60,000 nucleotides of DNA. Origin: Hydractinia symbiolongicarpus (taxonomy: Eukaryota > Cnidaria > Hydrozoa > Anthoathecata > Hydractiniidae). Each line of letters starts with the position of its first letter. Position 1 is the first letter of the stretch. Location: contig NC_079880.1 of the NCBI RefSeq assembly GCF_029227915.1, forward strand, positions 20,214,501 through 20,274,500, given 5' to 3'. Positions 43,328 to 56,055 of this stretch are shown here, in pieces. The position numbers and the translations under genes are program-made. The notes below the pieces were generated by a model that saw nothing but the letters and a program-made list of their open reading frames with translations, was not told the DNA's origin and ran no database searches.

Positions 43328-44090
43328 AGAAAATGCCTCGTTGAATATCAAGATTCATCGATAGTGGATAAATCTGATATCCATGAAGATTTGGCCACTA
43401 GTAGGTGTTTTCTTTATTTGGTTAGAGTGTTTCAAAAGAAAGAAGAATTTATTTGGACTGGAAGTTTTTTATTTAGGCCTTTGCTTTGCAATATTTCTAA
43501 CGCTTTTTTCTTATTCTAACAACTGGGTTTTATATTAGGCTAATAATACCGAATGATGAAAATGGATATTAGTTTTACGATAAAGTTGCCTTGGAAAGTT
43601 CGCTTAGAAAACACCTAATTCTTTCATAAACACTCTTTAACACAGAAAGGTAAAATAATTTGCATATAGCAATATACTTGCAACAACTCTAGAGATTAAA
43701 TGCATAATGTTATATTAAAATTTGTAAAATTCACACAAGGGACAAATTTTTGTCTTTACAATAAGCAGATAGAGTATGCCCTGTTGAATATCAAGAATTA
43801 TCGACAGTGGATAAATTTGATATTCAACAAGAATCGGCAGTGTTTTCTTTATATGCTTATATTGTTTCCTAAGAAAGAAGAATTTATCTGGACTAATCAA
43901 AAGGGTTCATTTTTTGTTTTCGGAAATAGAAAAATGTGTTTGTAGATGTTGACATATCAGCATATGTTTCTATAATTCATCATGCGGCTTGATTCTTATT
44001 TTTAAGTTGTCAAATTATTGACATGTATATTTCAAAAATGTATTTCAAAATAGAACGAAATCTCTCTGATAAAGGTCAATGTTTTGAACA
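43328..44090 (+). repeat. Duplicated locus unit: end of copy A and uninterrupted copy B
   Basis: 43328-43470 and 43771-43905 are the same sequence ('agaaaatgcctcgttgaata' vs 'agagtatgccctgttgaata'), about 440 bp apart. Copy B (43483-43905) contains, uninterrupted, both sites where the hAT-like element and LINE-A entered copy A. 43980-44085 repeats the block found at 31445-31555. Short ORFs here are not considered genes. Confidence 0.85.
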
Positions 44091-44645
44091 TAAATGAAAT
44101 TTTTTGTATCTTGAAGGATCGCGAAAGATAAATCATTAAATCCTACACACCCACCCAAATAAGATTTAATTCCAACAATCTGTTACCTCACACACTTCCA
44201 ATAGAAATAAATAAAAATATTCTACCACATTATATTGTTTTCATTTCAGACTTATTTAACAGCACTTTGACAGTACATAATTGTTTAAAAAAACAGTTGT
44301 ATTTTTGACCACCTTAATCTTTTCGGAGGAACCTATTCACTATTTCTACGACTCAAATATCCGAAAGAAATTGACGAATTTTTACTGTTACCAAATAATT
44401 ATCTCGAGTGATGCCGTGTCTCATAAATTAAATACGGTAATTTAAGGTATAAGCAGAACATAATTGCTTGATGCAATTACCAATTAAAACTTGAACGGCA
44501 CGTGGACGAGGTTACATTCTAAATCAAAAATAAAACTGGAACAAAATTTATTAGTTCTGACATAACATACCTTTCACTTACGAGAATTATTAATTAGGTT
44601 AGGGGAAGTGATTTCGAAGGATTTTTTAATTTAATAAAATATGTT
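44091..44645. other. No gene recognised
   Basis: AT-rich sequence between the duplicated unit and the pogo-like remnant. No ORF, RNA gene or ordered repeat seen. Confidence 0.4.
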
Positions 44646-45072
44646 CAGTGACAAATGTTTAATAACATTTTTATTTACAACATAAGATAACATATTTGCT
44701 TCGGAACGCCATATTCCTTTGCTATGATGGATGCAGATGATTCTTCTTTGTCAACTTCATTTAGTATTTTGTACTTTTCTGTTACTGTTCTGATTTTCAA
44801 CTTTCTTTTACAACGAGGAACCTTCGACATATTGATAGAAATCTTTCAAAACAAATAAGTAATGGTATTCACTTCGTTTCCGAACATTTGAAATGTCGAA
44901 TCTTACAAATTCAACACAAAAGTCATAGGCAAGCAAAGTTTTTGGTCGAACTGATACAGAAAAAAGAGTACGATTTAGCGAATGTTCCGACTTATCCGGG
45001 GTTCGACTTAAGCTGACAAAAGAAACTTAGAAGTCCGACATATTCAGAGTAAAAGTTAGTTGGTGTCCACTG
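44646..45072 (-). mobile_element. pogo/Tigger-type transposon remnant
   Basis: Reading the minus strand, a terminus 'CAGTGGACACCAACTAAC' begins at 45072, next to TA (45073-45074), the target duplication of Tc1/mariner-pogo elements. A leader of about 240 bp leads to a short ORF with a CENP-B-type HTH (44830-44675). The other terminus is uncertain; 'CAGTGACA' at 44646 is a weak candidate without an adjacent TA. The DDE catalytic domain is gone, so the copy is an internally deleted or truncated relic. Confidence 0.65.
44675..44830 (-). pseudogene. CENP-B/psq-type HTH N-terminus of a pogo-like transposase
   Basis: 51 codons from ATG to TAA. After a basic start ('MSKVPRCKRKLKIR') comes 'TVTEKYKILNEVDKEESSAS' and then 'IIAKEYGVPKQ', which matches the first helix-turn-helix of pogo/Tigger transposases and CENP-B ('...EEKLKIL.EVEKG.S...IAKKYGVPKSTL...'). 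This domain binds the transposon ends. The frame stops right after the HTH, where the full protein would continue into a second HTH and a DDE domain. It is too short for ordinary ORF filters. Confidence 0.75.
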
Positions 45073-45074
45073 TA

Positions 45075-47080
45075 GCAAAATGTTAAATTAGATATAAGTT
45101 TCATTTCATTTGAAAAAGCTAATCAGAAGTCCCTCATCATTTGTAAGCATAAAAAATATCCATTATATTTTAGGGTTAAATAAAAACCATGCCCTGTGTC
45201 TTTTTGTTTGAAGGTTGCATATTTGCTATTAAAGTAGCTTGTTTTTTACTTCTGGATATATCATTCCATGTTAATCACCATAGTTCTTATATAATGTCTA
45301 CATTATGGAGCAATCTATTTGAGGAAAATGTCTGAAGTGGCGGGGAATTGTTTTTTAAATATCAGAAAATAACCTAAGGTCTTAAGTCCTAACACCGCTG
45401 TGAATATTCATTGACAAGTTCGTATTGCATGTTATAGTACCTGACGGATACAAGAAAACCGGTTAGTATGAAAAATCCGATGGTTTGATTGGTAATACAA
45501 CATCAAAAACCGGTCAGTATCCGTTTATTACTTACTTAGAAACAGCTTTCCTAATTGCTCGTGGTACAAACTTAAAAATTCCTTCTTTCTTTCCACTGAT
45601 TTATGTTCGAGTTTGTAGCCTGCTAAAGATATAATATCAAAATTTCTGCAGAATATTATATGCAAAAATATTCCAATTATGTTAAGGTTTACAGGTTTCT
45701 GTTAAAAGCTCCCAGAAAATAATGTTATTTAATTGTGTTAATCATACATTCATTCTATTCAGACATTGATTTCCCTTTATTGACGCACTTAAACATGGTT
45801 CTGGATTATTCTACGAGTTAATTAGAATTTCGCACCAGTTGCACCAGAACATTTACAAGAAAATATTTTGCTAAGAAAGAAGGGAGTTTCGCACCAGTTT
45901 AAGGTGTGGCAAAAGTACAGCCGGCATCTTTGGTGAGTCAGCTAACAACTATGGCACAATATGTGGGAATAAAAAGACCACGCATCACGCGATAAACCAA
46001 GAGTTCGAAGAACATAGCAACCGCTGTGGAGTACCGCGTGGTCATTTGGTCCTAGGAGGAGATCCAAGAAAAGAAAAAAGTAGATAGAACGCCTTATTTT
46101 TGTGGAAATACAATAATTAGGAAATACTACTCCAAAAATTAAAGTATATTCAATTTTTAGACCATATTGTGCACTATCTCTAAATCCGCCTTTTGCTGCG
46201 ACTATTTCTAAGGGGAAAATAACTCACTTATTTTTTTTTGCAGATAGGCAGACGGATTTAGCGAGTTAGTATATATTAGTACATACCACAGTTAAAAAAA
46301 CCCGTGAAATCCACCTAAAGCAACAAAAATTTATTGTGCTCTTATCAAAAAGCTACAAATGTAACGCAATAAATACAATAGAAAAGAACAATAATAATGT
46401 TTGAGTACCTGTGAGTTTGTCCGGACACAAAATTATAACAAATTACATTCCCTTTCGTTTTAAAACCTGTTTACCTTGAATTTAAATTAGCATACAATAA
46501 AAATCCCTGCTAATCAAATGGCTCGATTTATGACATGATTTGTCTATAAAAACAAACAAAAACTAATCATGCCGTATCAACAGACCAGTTTCTTAACGCC
46601 GTGAAAGAAATTATGTTTTTCGAAAATGACACAAACTTTACGAATACTAAGAAAAATGGAATTATTTCCAGAACTAAACCAACTCTGAACTAGTTGAGAT
46701 TAAAAACTAAGCATATAGACACCAATCATAAAATAACATACAGATAAACAAGCAAGTAACATTTAAAAATAAATGTAAAATTTCGTGACTTTGTATAAAT
46801 AAAACTTCTAAATTAAGTGAAGACTTTTATTAAAACAATGAAAAAAGAGAAAAAAAAATCTTGTACAGAAGCGCACATGCTTTTCCTCTTTAAAAATATA
46901 AATAAAATATATAACTGGGAAAAGTATATTCTAAAAAAGCCTATACTTTTTTTGCAAATCCTTGTTATAGTTATATATTATATTTGACTTTAACATTAGA
47001 TGAAATGTTTAAAGTATCCATTACAACACTTTGCTTTTGTCAAATAAAAGTAAGTAAATTTGAAGTTATCCTTTGGAGAT
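45075..47080. other. No gene recognised; probable iGluR 3' flank at the end
   Basis: A motif 'acaacatcaaaaaccggt(c)agtatccgt' (45508-45535) recurs near 1.7 and 2.8 kb. 'tttcgcaccagtt' is directly repeated at 45828 and 45887. A minus-strand AATAAA near 46830 could serve the glutamate receptor gene. No coding region supported. Confidence 0.4.
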
Positions 47081-50000
47081 TCATTCTTGGGCACGTTTAG
47101 TTGCTATGTTCCTGCTGTAAACATGCTCTATTCCAAGTATTGCTAGGCATACAAGTAGAGAAACAGCGATGAAAACAGCAAAGCCACCAAAGTATCCCAA
47201 TCCAAATCTTGCATTTTCTTCTTTGAACGACTTACATACTGGTTGGTAACACCATTTTTTATACAATCTGTTAATTTCGCCGTTTTCTTTGTATTTCAAT
47301 ATCGACAGGGAAACTTTTTTTAGTATTGGCGACTTCATTTGGGCAGCAAATGCCAATTCAGTTTGGTAGCGTTCGTCAATAAATGCTTTTGTTTTAAAAC
47401 AGTATTCAGTTTTGGAAGTTACAGGTAACACAAATGTGGTGGCGATGAATGCATCTATTTTTCTAAAGAAAAGAACGGGGCCGGTTTTATTCATCTTTTT
47501 GTATTGTTGTAGATTTCTTATAAAAGAATAGAAGACTTCTTGTGATTTGCTTTGCTGATATACTTTGTTCCGTGTACTTTCAATTTACTACAATTTTTCT
47601 TACCCAGATATTACAGCTTTTACGCCTTCTTCGTCATTTTTGACAGAATATGGTTTCATAAAGTCGTAAACTCTTTGAAACTTTGTTGAAGGGTGGTGTT
47701 GAAAGAAACCTTCGATACTTGTGCTTTTCACTGTTCCAAACTTAAACTCTGTGGTTGGTTCTAAAATCTAAAAAAAAAAAGGCTTGTGTTTTCGCTCATT
47801 AACAACAAGTGTAAAATCATTCAAACAGAGATAAGAAACATCTCATCAAATTTAAGGAACGATGGCAAGCTGGACGACATCGAAAGTGAAAATTTATCAG
47901 CGTAGAAGTCTCTATCATTTAATGTTACTGCATATAAATTCTGTTGTATACCTTGTAGATGCTTTTTGTAAAACTTATTAAGTCGTACGGTATGTCGTCT
48001 GACTGTATAAAGTGGTACATTGGATGAGCGATGTTAGATCTTGCAGCTATTTTATTATTAAACGCTTTTAATTTAATATTAGTAATAATACTTGAATACT
48101 CGGCAAACGCGTGTACGTGTATTATAATATTGATAATCTTAGAAAAATACGACACATTGCGCCATTTTTGTTACACGGCAATATGGGGGGTTTGCTTCAT
48201 AAATAAATCATGGTTACAACTGAGTTTTATTAGATAAAAAAATAGTTTTTAGACAATAAGGTCTCTTCGCAAACTCACGCAATACACCTAATTTTTTTTT
48301 AAAAAAACTAACAACAAAAAATAATAATGAAAATACCTTTGGGTCAGTTATTCCCAGAAAGCCATCTGATTCCTGGTTATTGATTTCGTTTGCTGTCAAT
48401 TTTGCAGTGTACGTTGACATTATTACAATCATGGAAACAGCAAAAGCCAAGGAAGATAGACGCCCATAAAAGCTGATAGGATTTCTGCCTCCAATATCAC
48501 GTTGGAATACTAAGCCTGTGGAATATGCAAGGACATCTCGCCAGGTAAAACGTTTTTCGATCTTTAAACCACGTGTGGTGACATTTTCAAACAGAAACAG
48601 CATAACTTGAAGTATTATGCTTGACGCGACCATCATTAAAAGCAAAAGAGCATCCAGAGGTTCTAAGAACTTGTAGTTGAAAAATGATAACTTTTTTAGC
48701 GCAGTTCGGCGAATTATGAAATAGTAATTATATCGATAGCCTTCTGAAAAATCAACAACCTTATTCCTTTCGGCTGTAGGTGTAATTCCTTGAACACCAA
48801 TATCTGCTTTGCCAGAATAAACTTCATTGATGATGCCATTCCATGTGCCATTCGTTAAGGCTCCGAATGCTCCATCCTCCGCTATATAAAGTTCAAAGTT
48901 AATCTGCCATTCGTTGCAAATTAACTTAAGTAGATCCACTGCCATACCAGAGCAACACGAATAATTCCATTTTGTATCATTTTTGCTTGTGTCAGGAATT
49001 CGGCATGGTAAGCCAACAACGCAAATATTATTTACTGGCTCAAATGGCAGCAAAATGCAATACGGAGCATATAGACACTAACAGCCCTCCATGTCTTCTT
49101 TACAAATGTGATTTTTGGACGAGACAATTTTTCTCCGTTTCTGTCAATGTTCGTATACAACATCGGCAAGACTTCAATTCTAAAAAATAGGAATTTTGTA
49201 AAAATAAAGCGTCTAGTTGATTTAAATAAAATATTTTTTTTATTTTAAGCATAATTTAGAGCGCTGATTCCACAGCTAATATTTTAGTCGAAAAAACTAT
49301 ACTGGAAAAAAATTCTGCTAGAAAATAATTCCAAAAAAACCTGTTTTTTTTCACAAGTAAAAAGTAAAAATAAACCACTAAATAAATCACTTCCTGGATA
49401 AACAACAAACGCTTCGACAAGAATGGCAATGTTTATTTTTCTTAGGTTTTATTATATTCTTCAGTCTGCTTAAAACGTTTACTCAAGTTATGTCACTTCG
49501 TTTAGGAATAGCTATATTTTAAGATTTGTTTTTACATTACTCTATCAGCAATTTCTACACCCTCTGATTGGACAGAAATATCTTATTTTCTTGATTTCAA
49601 ATACGAATTGAAATATTTCTACTTGAAAATTGGATTTTACCAGCATGTTATATGCTTGACATTTTTCAAGCAGATGGTTAATGGTGACATTAGAATTGAA
49701 CACTTTGTATTGCAATCAGTAAGAAACAACTTATCTTATATCTTGATTTTGATATGATGTAAAAACAAAGTCCAGCAACTTACATATTACTTAAATCATT
49801 TCCCTGTAGGAACTCTGTAACCTTTTTGGTATCTGCTATTATTTCCCCAGCTACGCTGTTGAGAAGATTAACCAAGTTTAACTTCGGGTACGATATTTTC
49901 AGTCCTTTGAAGACCTGCGCAGGTATGCCTGTTGTTACAAATATAACCCTTTTCATTTCATAATGCAACATTCTCTCCAATACCACATTCGCGTCCAGTG

Positions 50001-51939
50001 CCGATAACAGGAGCAACACTACCTCAGTTTTTTCAAGAAGCTGTGGTATGTTATGTAGTATTTGATCGTTGTGCATCGCATTACAGACACATTCCAAATT
50101 ACCTTCCTTTAAGTTTGCACGTATTGTTTTTGTTATTATGCTATTACAATCTTTGTACGTAACGATCAACAATTGCGTCATTGCAAACTGCTTCATGATT
50201 TCTTTCAAGTTTTCACTATGTTTTGTATCATAAGATACAGAATGTTCCTGTTGATCACTTTCGTCCTAAATAGGAACAAAAATATAGAAAGAACTCTAGT
50301 TAACATTCTTAGAATGAAAAATGTCTTCATCTATGCAAGCGTTGCAGCAGAAATGTGCAACAGAAAGTAACTTCGAACACTTGTGGAATGTTCGTTTAAA
50401 CGCTTGAACGTCAAGAAATGTTATCTACAATAACTTATGATATGGACGGGAATTTTAGTCTGGGTGAAACTAATTATTCTGCATGTATAAATTCTATAAA
50501 CAGTGCACCTGAGAAAATAAGACATTAATTCGTTGAAATATAACGGCTTAACGTCGTAAACGAGTTAAAATTAAACTGTTAAAGACCAAAACATAATATA
50601 CCCTATTTTACCTCAAATTTTTTAGTCGTTGTAACACTGAGGGGGGGGCACAAAGACATACTTTTTTAAGAAAAAAAACAACCACATCCACTTTGCCTGT
50701 TACAAACACACGCGACTGGAGTTTTCTGATACTAGAGACTACCCGTAAGACCATTAAAGAATTCACGGTTTAAAATTCCACAGGAGCTTACCTGTTGCAA
50801 CAAAGTGGATAAAAATATATTTCATTCGCTATTTCGTGTTTCCGTGGCTTTTCGTCTCGCGCAGAGATTAATGCAGAGAAATGCATTTATAGCTATTAGT
50901 GCATTTTGCACCATAACAGAGTGTTTACTTCCAAATGTTGAAAAGTTTGCCGTTACATCACAACATGCTGTACGTTTGACAAGATAAAACATTTACGAAG
51001 TTAACGTAACTATAATCTTGTACGTTCAGTACTTTACTAGAGTAATGCCTGGAATACATGAAAGTGGTAACAGTTGACATATATACTTACTCTTTTTTGT
51101 CTCTTAAGTCATAACAAATAATACTCTTCTATGTCTAATTACGTTAATAATGAGTTATCACTTCTTCTTCTTAGTTGATTTAACGCCTTTGCTGTCTTTT
51201 ATTCTCAAAATTCATGGTTAGAATGGTATTCTTATAAAAACGGCCGTTCATTTCGCCGCTATTATTTAAAGGAATGCACACCGTTCGCTAATTTAAATAC
51301 AGTTTTACTTTATTTTGTAAGACAAATTACCACTCAGCTGCAATTTGTGAAATATCGCTTACCCCGAGTGATAATCTTGATATCCAAGAAATATATGGGC
51401 AATATCTAGTTGTTGCGAAAGTGTCAATACACATCATTATAATGCCTCAATCAAATATATGTATGTAAGTAAAAATGGGTTCAAAGATCAAAATGTACTT
51501 ATATACTTACGAAATATGCGTTTAATGACAATAACAGATAAATACGTAATTTATTTCAGCATTATTTTTAAAAATTTTAACTTCCGTTACTCACCTTAAG
51601 TGTATTTGGTACAAATGTGCGAATATTTTGTCCACCAAAAGCATCCAATATATTTTTCTGTCGTTCATCCACCAGATATATAAACTTAGAATTTGATTTG
51701 TTGTGTTTTGTATAAGAAGAAGAAAGTGATATTAGTCCATTAGACACGTTGCCTAGGGATATGTTAATTTTATTCGTATCCGAAAATGGGTATCCTGTAT
51801 TGTTACGCTGATTTACATAAATTCCTTTTTCGCTACTCATTAGGATTTGTGTAATTAATACTGCTGCTACTTTAATTACATTATTCATATCAAACAAGTT
51901 ATTTGACTTTCTGTTACTGATGCTACTGGTAGCGTTGTT
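47081..51939 (-). CDS. Ionotropic glutamate receptor, NMDA-like (five exons, frameshifted)
   Basis: Exons, minus strand: 51939-51595 and 50265-49784 (amino-terminal domain), 49179-48337 (end of ATD, S1, M1-M3), 47767-47604 and 47516-47081 (S2, M4, tail). GT-AG junctions and phases fit except exon 3, which is one base short near 49052-49055 (A4 run). S1 has 'NYSCCSGMAVDLLKLI' and 'GITPTAER', with the Arg that holds the ligand carboxyl. M1 is 'LDALLLLMMVASSIILQ', the pore 'GLVFQRDIGG', M3 'MSTYTAKLTANEI' (Lys replaces the Asn of SYTANL). S2 'KIDAFIATTFVL' has Thr where NMDA and AMPA receptors have the amino-binding Asp/Glu. M4 is 'FGGFAVFIAVSLLVCLAI'. About 755 residues. A plasma-membrane cation channel by family. 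Confidence 0.9.
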
Positions 51940-52810
51940 CTTAATCCACAAGCGGTAAACACGACAACCTGTATAGAAATGCAGAGTTTTAACTTGTGTT
52001 TCGAATCAACTTTTCCACTCCCCAAAAGTTATAATTGAGTGACGCAAAATGTACTTCACAAAACACAAGAAAAGCAAATTCTAAACAAAATAAATTCGAT
52101 TATATCATGCTGTGGAATGTTATCTATAAACCCAGAACAATACTTGGCAGCAGGTGGGCTACATAATGTTTTTCCTTGTAATTCGCTATGAAAACTTTAA
52201 ATACACGAAATAATTTCCTTTCTTTTCAATATGTGTGCACAATTTTTTCCGTCTTGCATCTAGTTTTGTTTTTCTATCTTTTTCACATCAGTTTTTTAAA
52301 GATATCGAAAGTAATATTGGTAAATGGATAAATGGATAAACTTTTCTTTTAGGCAGTTTGAAAATAGAAAGAAAATTACAAAGTTCAAGCACAATGACAC
52401 AACAAAATGTTTTTTGAAATATTTATTGGCAGATGTTTTAAATTCTTATCAATCTAAAAGAGTAGAATGAATTCGCTTTCTATTTAGGCATTTTACCTAG
52501 AATGTTTTGAGCGAACTAGTATTTTGTTTGAAATTCAATTTGTTAATGTGTGTGTACTAGAAACTGATGTCTGGCATTTACATTACAAACGCAGACAAAA
52601 TTTAAGCTATCTATTTGTGCATCCAAACACATTAACATGAATAAGAAATGCAAAGTAATGATAGGTGAAAACGAATTAAAAAGTGTTATTATTCGAGAAA
52701 GAGATTGGGCAAGGTCCTTTTTACATTTGTGTTGTGTGCAATCGTAGTCTGTAATAATTTTCAAGCGCAGCATTTATGATGTACATAATATATTTACTGA
52801 AGTTACTTAC

Positions 52811-52875
52811 TTTGACAATATTAAGTACATTTGTCAAACTTGTGGCAAAAAAAGTAAAGAAAGAACAAGCTTCAT
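52811..52875 (-). CDS. Candidate signal-peptide exon of the glutamate receptor gene
   Basis: The ATG at 52875 starts 'MKLVLSLLFLPQV' and then meets a stop after a T7 run. In the frame one base over, the same exon continues hydrophobic to a good donor (AAA|GTAAGT at 52810). The exon would be 66 nt (phase 0) with one more T, matching the phase-0 acceptor at 51939. Position, strand and hydrophobic start fit a signal exon, but the frame problem and weak acceptor make this tentative. Confidence 0.35.
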
Positions 52876-52879
52876 CTTA

Positions 52880-54114
52880 GGCGGTTGCAAACTAACTTAA
52901 AATATTCTCTTTGCAACATGAATTTAAACATGCGTCAGCCCGAAAAAAATTTAATACTTAAAAGATGGCTTTTTAAGAAAGACACAAAAAATAAAAGGTG
53001 CCATCTGTAATGTGCTGGTTGATGATGTTTAACTTGTAACTTACTTCCAAGGCATGCAGATAGCAATAGGTTAATATTTGTCAAATTAAAACGTAAGACT
53101 GTATAAAGGTTAATATGGAAATAAAGAGGTATAAAGGCTTATACCATTTTATTTACAATATCAGCAAACAACAGTACAATATAAAAAACAAAACACCTTC
53201 AAATTTATTTATTTATTAACGACTCTTTTTGTAACCGACTTACATGTCTAACTCAATTACGGAAAGCTTTTTCAATATAAAAATTTAAAAAGAAGTGTTT
53301 TATTTTTTATTTTAAACCTTTTTGCTAATTTTAATGTTATCAGATTCTGATAATGAGGACATATTAGATTTATAAAAAAGAGAGGTGTGCCCTAAAACGG
53401 TCGAAACAGATACAACATCAAGACATTTTTTGACAAAAATAAATTCGTGATACTTGGCTCTCAACTTTCCAAAAATAAGGCAACCTGGGACAGTCAAGTT
53501 TTACTTGGGGTCACTACGTACATTTACAAGTATCTGGTGTGTATCATCTAGCAGAATGTAAGAAAATGATGTCGTCTGAAAAGTGGTCGTCGTTTCTATC
53601 AAACATTTTTAACTGATAAAGTGAAAAAACAAAAGGAGTAATATCACAAACTAATTAAGCCAGAGGAGCTGACAACTTTTAATAAGTCAGAAACTGTTCA
53701 CCAGTTTGAATTTTTTTTTCAAAGATCTACATATGCAAGCGATAGTTCACACCTAGATTTCACCAACACACGAGATTACATTATCTCATCTTAGTTTTAA
53801 GCAACACTAGCCGCCCTGGTGCTATTGCTAACATGGATTAGGGCGAATTCGATGCTGCTGTCCTCAATTCACATGAAGTCGTCTATGTCGTCAGGAGAAG
53901 AATCATAAAACCTGTGCAACATCTGGGTCTGCCAATGTCGTGTTTACAAAGAACCTGTACAAAGAATGCAACATTTTTACACACAAAATTGGCCGTAAAT
54001 TTCCTAGTGTTAGTGGAGATTAAGCTGATTTTGTTTTTATACGCTAGAATTTAAGAAAAAAACCTTTGGACAAAAATATGAGAAGTTTCGCAAAAAAGTT
54101 AGTGCTGCACTGGT
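52880..54114. other. No gene recognised
   Basis: Upstream of the glutamate receptor gene. A 61-codon minus-strand ORF (53312-53497) has no domain. Promoter elements cannot be chosen by eye in this AT-rich sequence. Confidence 0.35.
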
Positions 54115-54597
54115 GTGAAAGTCTTTTGTTTCTGCTGGGCACACGTCACTACTACATTTAAAAAACAACTGTCAAGTATGACGTGCCACAGTGTAAAAAC
54201 TGCTACGGAAAGCCACCTTTTGGAGAAAAAATCAAAGCAAGTAACGATTACGTTTAATGCCATTATTGCTGAATTGCGTAGACCGGCAAAAAAAGCTGTG
54301 AAAGGTTCAAAGTTAGATGCAAAGTTGTCTATTGTGGCTGACATGGCAAAATCAAACAGGGATAGGGAGGCCGAAGATTTTATACCGCCAACAGATGCCG
54401 AAGATGACGTTAGTAGCCCTGATAAAACAGCTAAAGGGGTTGTCTTTCCTAAAAGATATAAATATTTAATAAAAAGGTATTTATCCCACCTCATTAAAGA
54501 CGAAAATCTGATTAGAGAATCAAAAGTTAATATTTGTCAATCCAATTCGGATCTCGTAAGAATAAAAAAAAGCATGGTTTACGTCGTATATTGGTGA
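54115..54597 (+). CDS. Unassigned ORF, possibly transposon-derived
   Basis: 160 codons, the longest open frame in 52-60 kb. It is rich in Lys and acidic residues in the middle ('RPAKKAVKGSKLDAKLSIVA', then 'DFIPPTDAEDDVSS') and less biased than random AT-rich ORFs. No family recognised. Preceding sequence (53.8-54.1 kb) has protein-like but frame-broken stretches, which would suit a decayed transposon gene. Splicing at either end cannot be excluded. Confidence 0.3.
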   Translation: MKVFCFCWAHVTTTFKKQLSSMTCHSVKTATESHLLEKKSKQVTITFNAIIAELRRPAKKAVKGSKLDAKLSIVADMAKSNRDREAEDFIPPTDAEDDVSSPDKTAKGVVFPKRYKYLIKRYLSHLIKDENLIRESKVNICQSNSDLVRIKKSMVYVVYW

Positions 54598-56055
54598 AGG
54601 TGAGAACGGAAAAAAGAAAACATCTATTAAATTAGACTTATCAAACATAATCATCATTTGTAACTTCTTTTCACAGTTTATGTTAAGCGGGATTCTGATT
54701 TCCACTAACCGACATTTTAGACCTACGGTTATACGAACATAATGAGACATTAGTGACATTCCCGTTAGGATATTATTGTCATTCCCTTATACGAATATAT
54801 TAAGATATTAGTGCGACTCGCTTAGTAAAAATCAAGCTCAATTAGTTTTTGATGAAGAAGTTTTGACTCACCTCAACCGCTTTTGAATTCCTGGTTTCTT
54901 TGTCTTAAACAGCATCACCTGACGAATACTCTGGAACCAATAGGCCGCAAAGGCTTCATTCTGGCAAAAGCGTAAGTCACGTAAACTACATTGAAACAAT
55001 GTCTGCATTCTACAACAAACACAAAAACGTCCGCAGAGGTACGATTAGTCGGGAAAATTGGCATTGCTGACGCCATCAAAAAATAGTGTCATATAAGGTT
55101 CCAAATCTAACCGAATAACCAAGATCCTAATCCCGTTTGGTAACATTGACAAGTTTCAAAGCTCGTGTGTCTATTATTTAAACAGTGTAATCGGTTGTTT
55201 GTGATCTTTCAAATTTAACCACAAAGTTAGTTGTATAACCCCTTGGAAAATCAAGCAGAAGAATAGAAAAAAATAATTTTAATGACGTTAATAATAAAGT
55301 AAATAGAGCGGCTGATCGCAGCTTAATCAGATTAAAATTGTTTTGATTACATGCGCCTTTAGCATGACTTCAAAATCGCGCAAAAATCAAAACCAACGGT
55401 TATTTTTGTTAAGAATTGTTCTAAGAATGCGAAAGTTTCGAAAAAGTTAGGATTCAACACCAACCTCGTATCCAGCTTTTTTTCTCCCTTTGATATCGGA
55501 CGAAAAAGAAAGCCGCCCCGGTATAAAAAAGAGAAACAAAGAACCCAGTGGGAGGAAGTTGGGTTAAATACGTGACTAAAAATATTTTATTGACTTAAAA
55601 TTGTTCAATTCCATTCTAAATACGTTTTTGTCAAGTATGTCATTTTAACATTATTTTCAAAATTTAGATGAGGAAGATAAATATGAAAATTTTAGGTCTG
55701 ATTTCGAAGCCGAACCCGAATTTTATTTCTAAAATTATGTTCAGAATAAGAAATGCACGTCTCGAAGATAGCATTACACCGTGACATCCTGAAAATAACT
55801 TCTCTTGCACGTTTTTTTAAGAAGGAATAAAAATTACAAAGTGAACGCACAATAATAAACTCGACCAGTTAAATCTTAAAATTTAAAGTTTAGAGGTTTT
55901 GCTCCTCTAAAGAATATGCTCATATAAAGGAACACAATTCTTCCTTTTTCAAATGAAATAATTGGTACAAAAATGCACTTGCAAACATTCAAATCTCTAT
56001 GAAAAGCTCCCCACTGAACAACAGCATATATCCAGATCGAATTAGATAGCACGAT
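54598..56055. other. No gene recognised
   Basis: Short unassigned ORFs only. No repeat or RNA gene was identified. Confidence 0.35.

Noticed and set aside
49053-49080. Alternative splice acceptor ('gctgttag') that would avoid the exon-3 frameshift
   Set aside because: The upstream exon joins the 49179 acceptor in perfect phase and the following residues fit the ATD-S1 linker up to the homopolymer; the alternative lacks a pyrimidine tract. Kept only as a lesser option.
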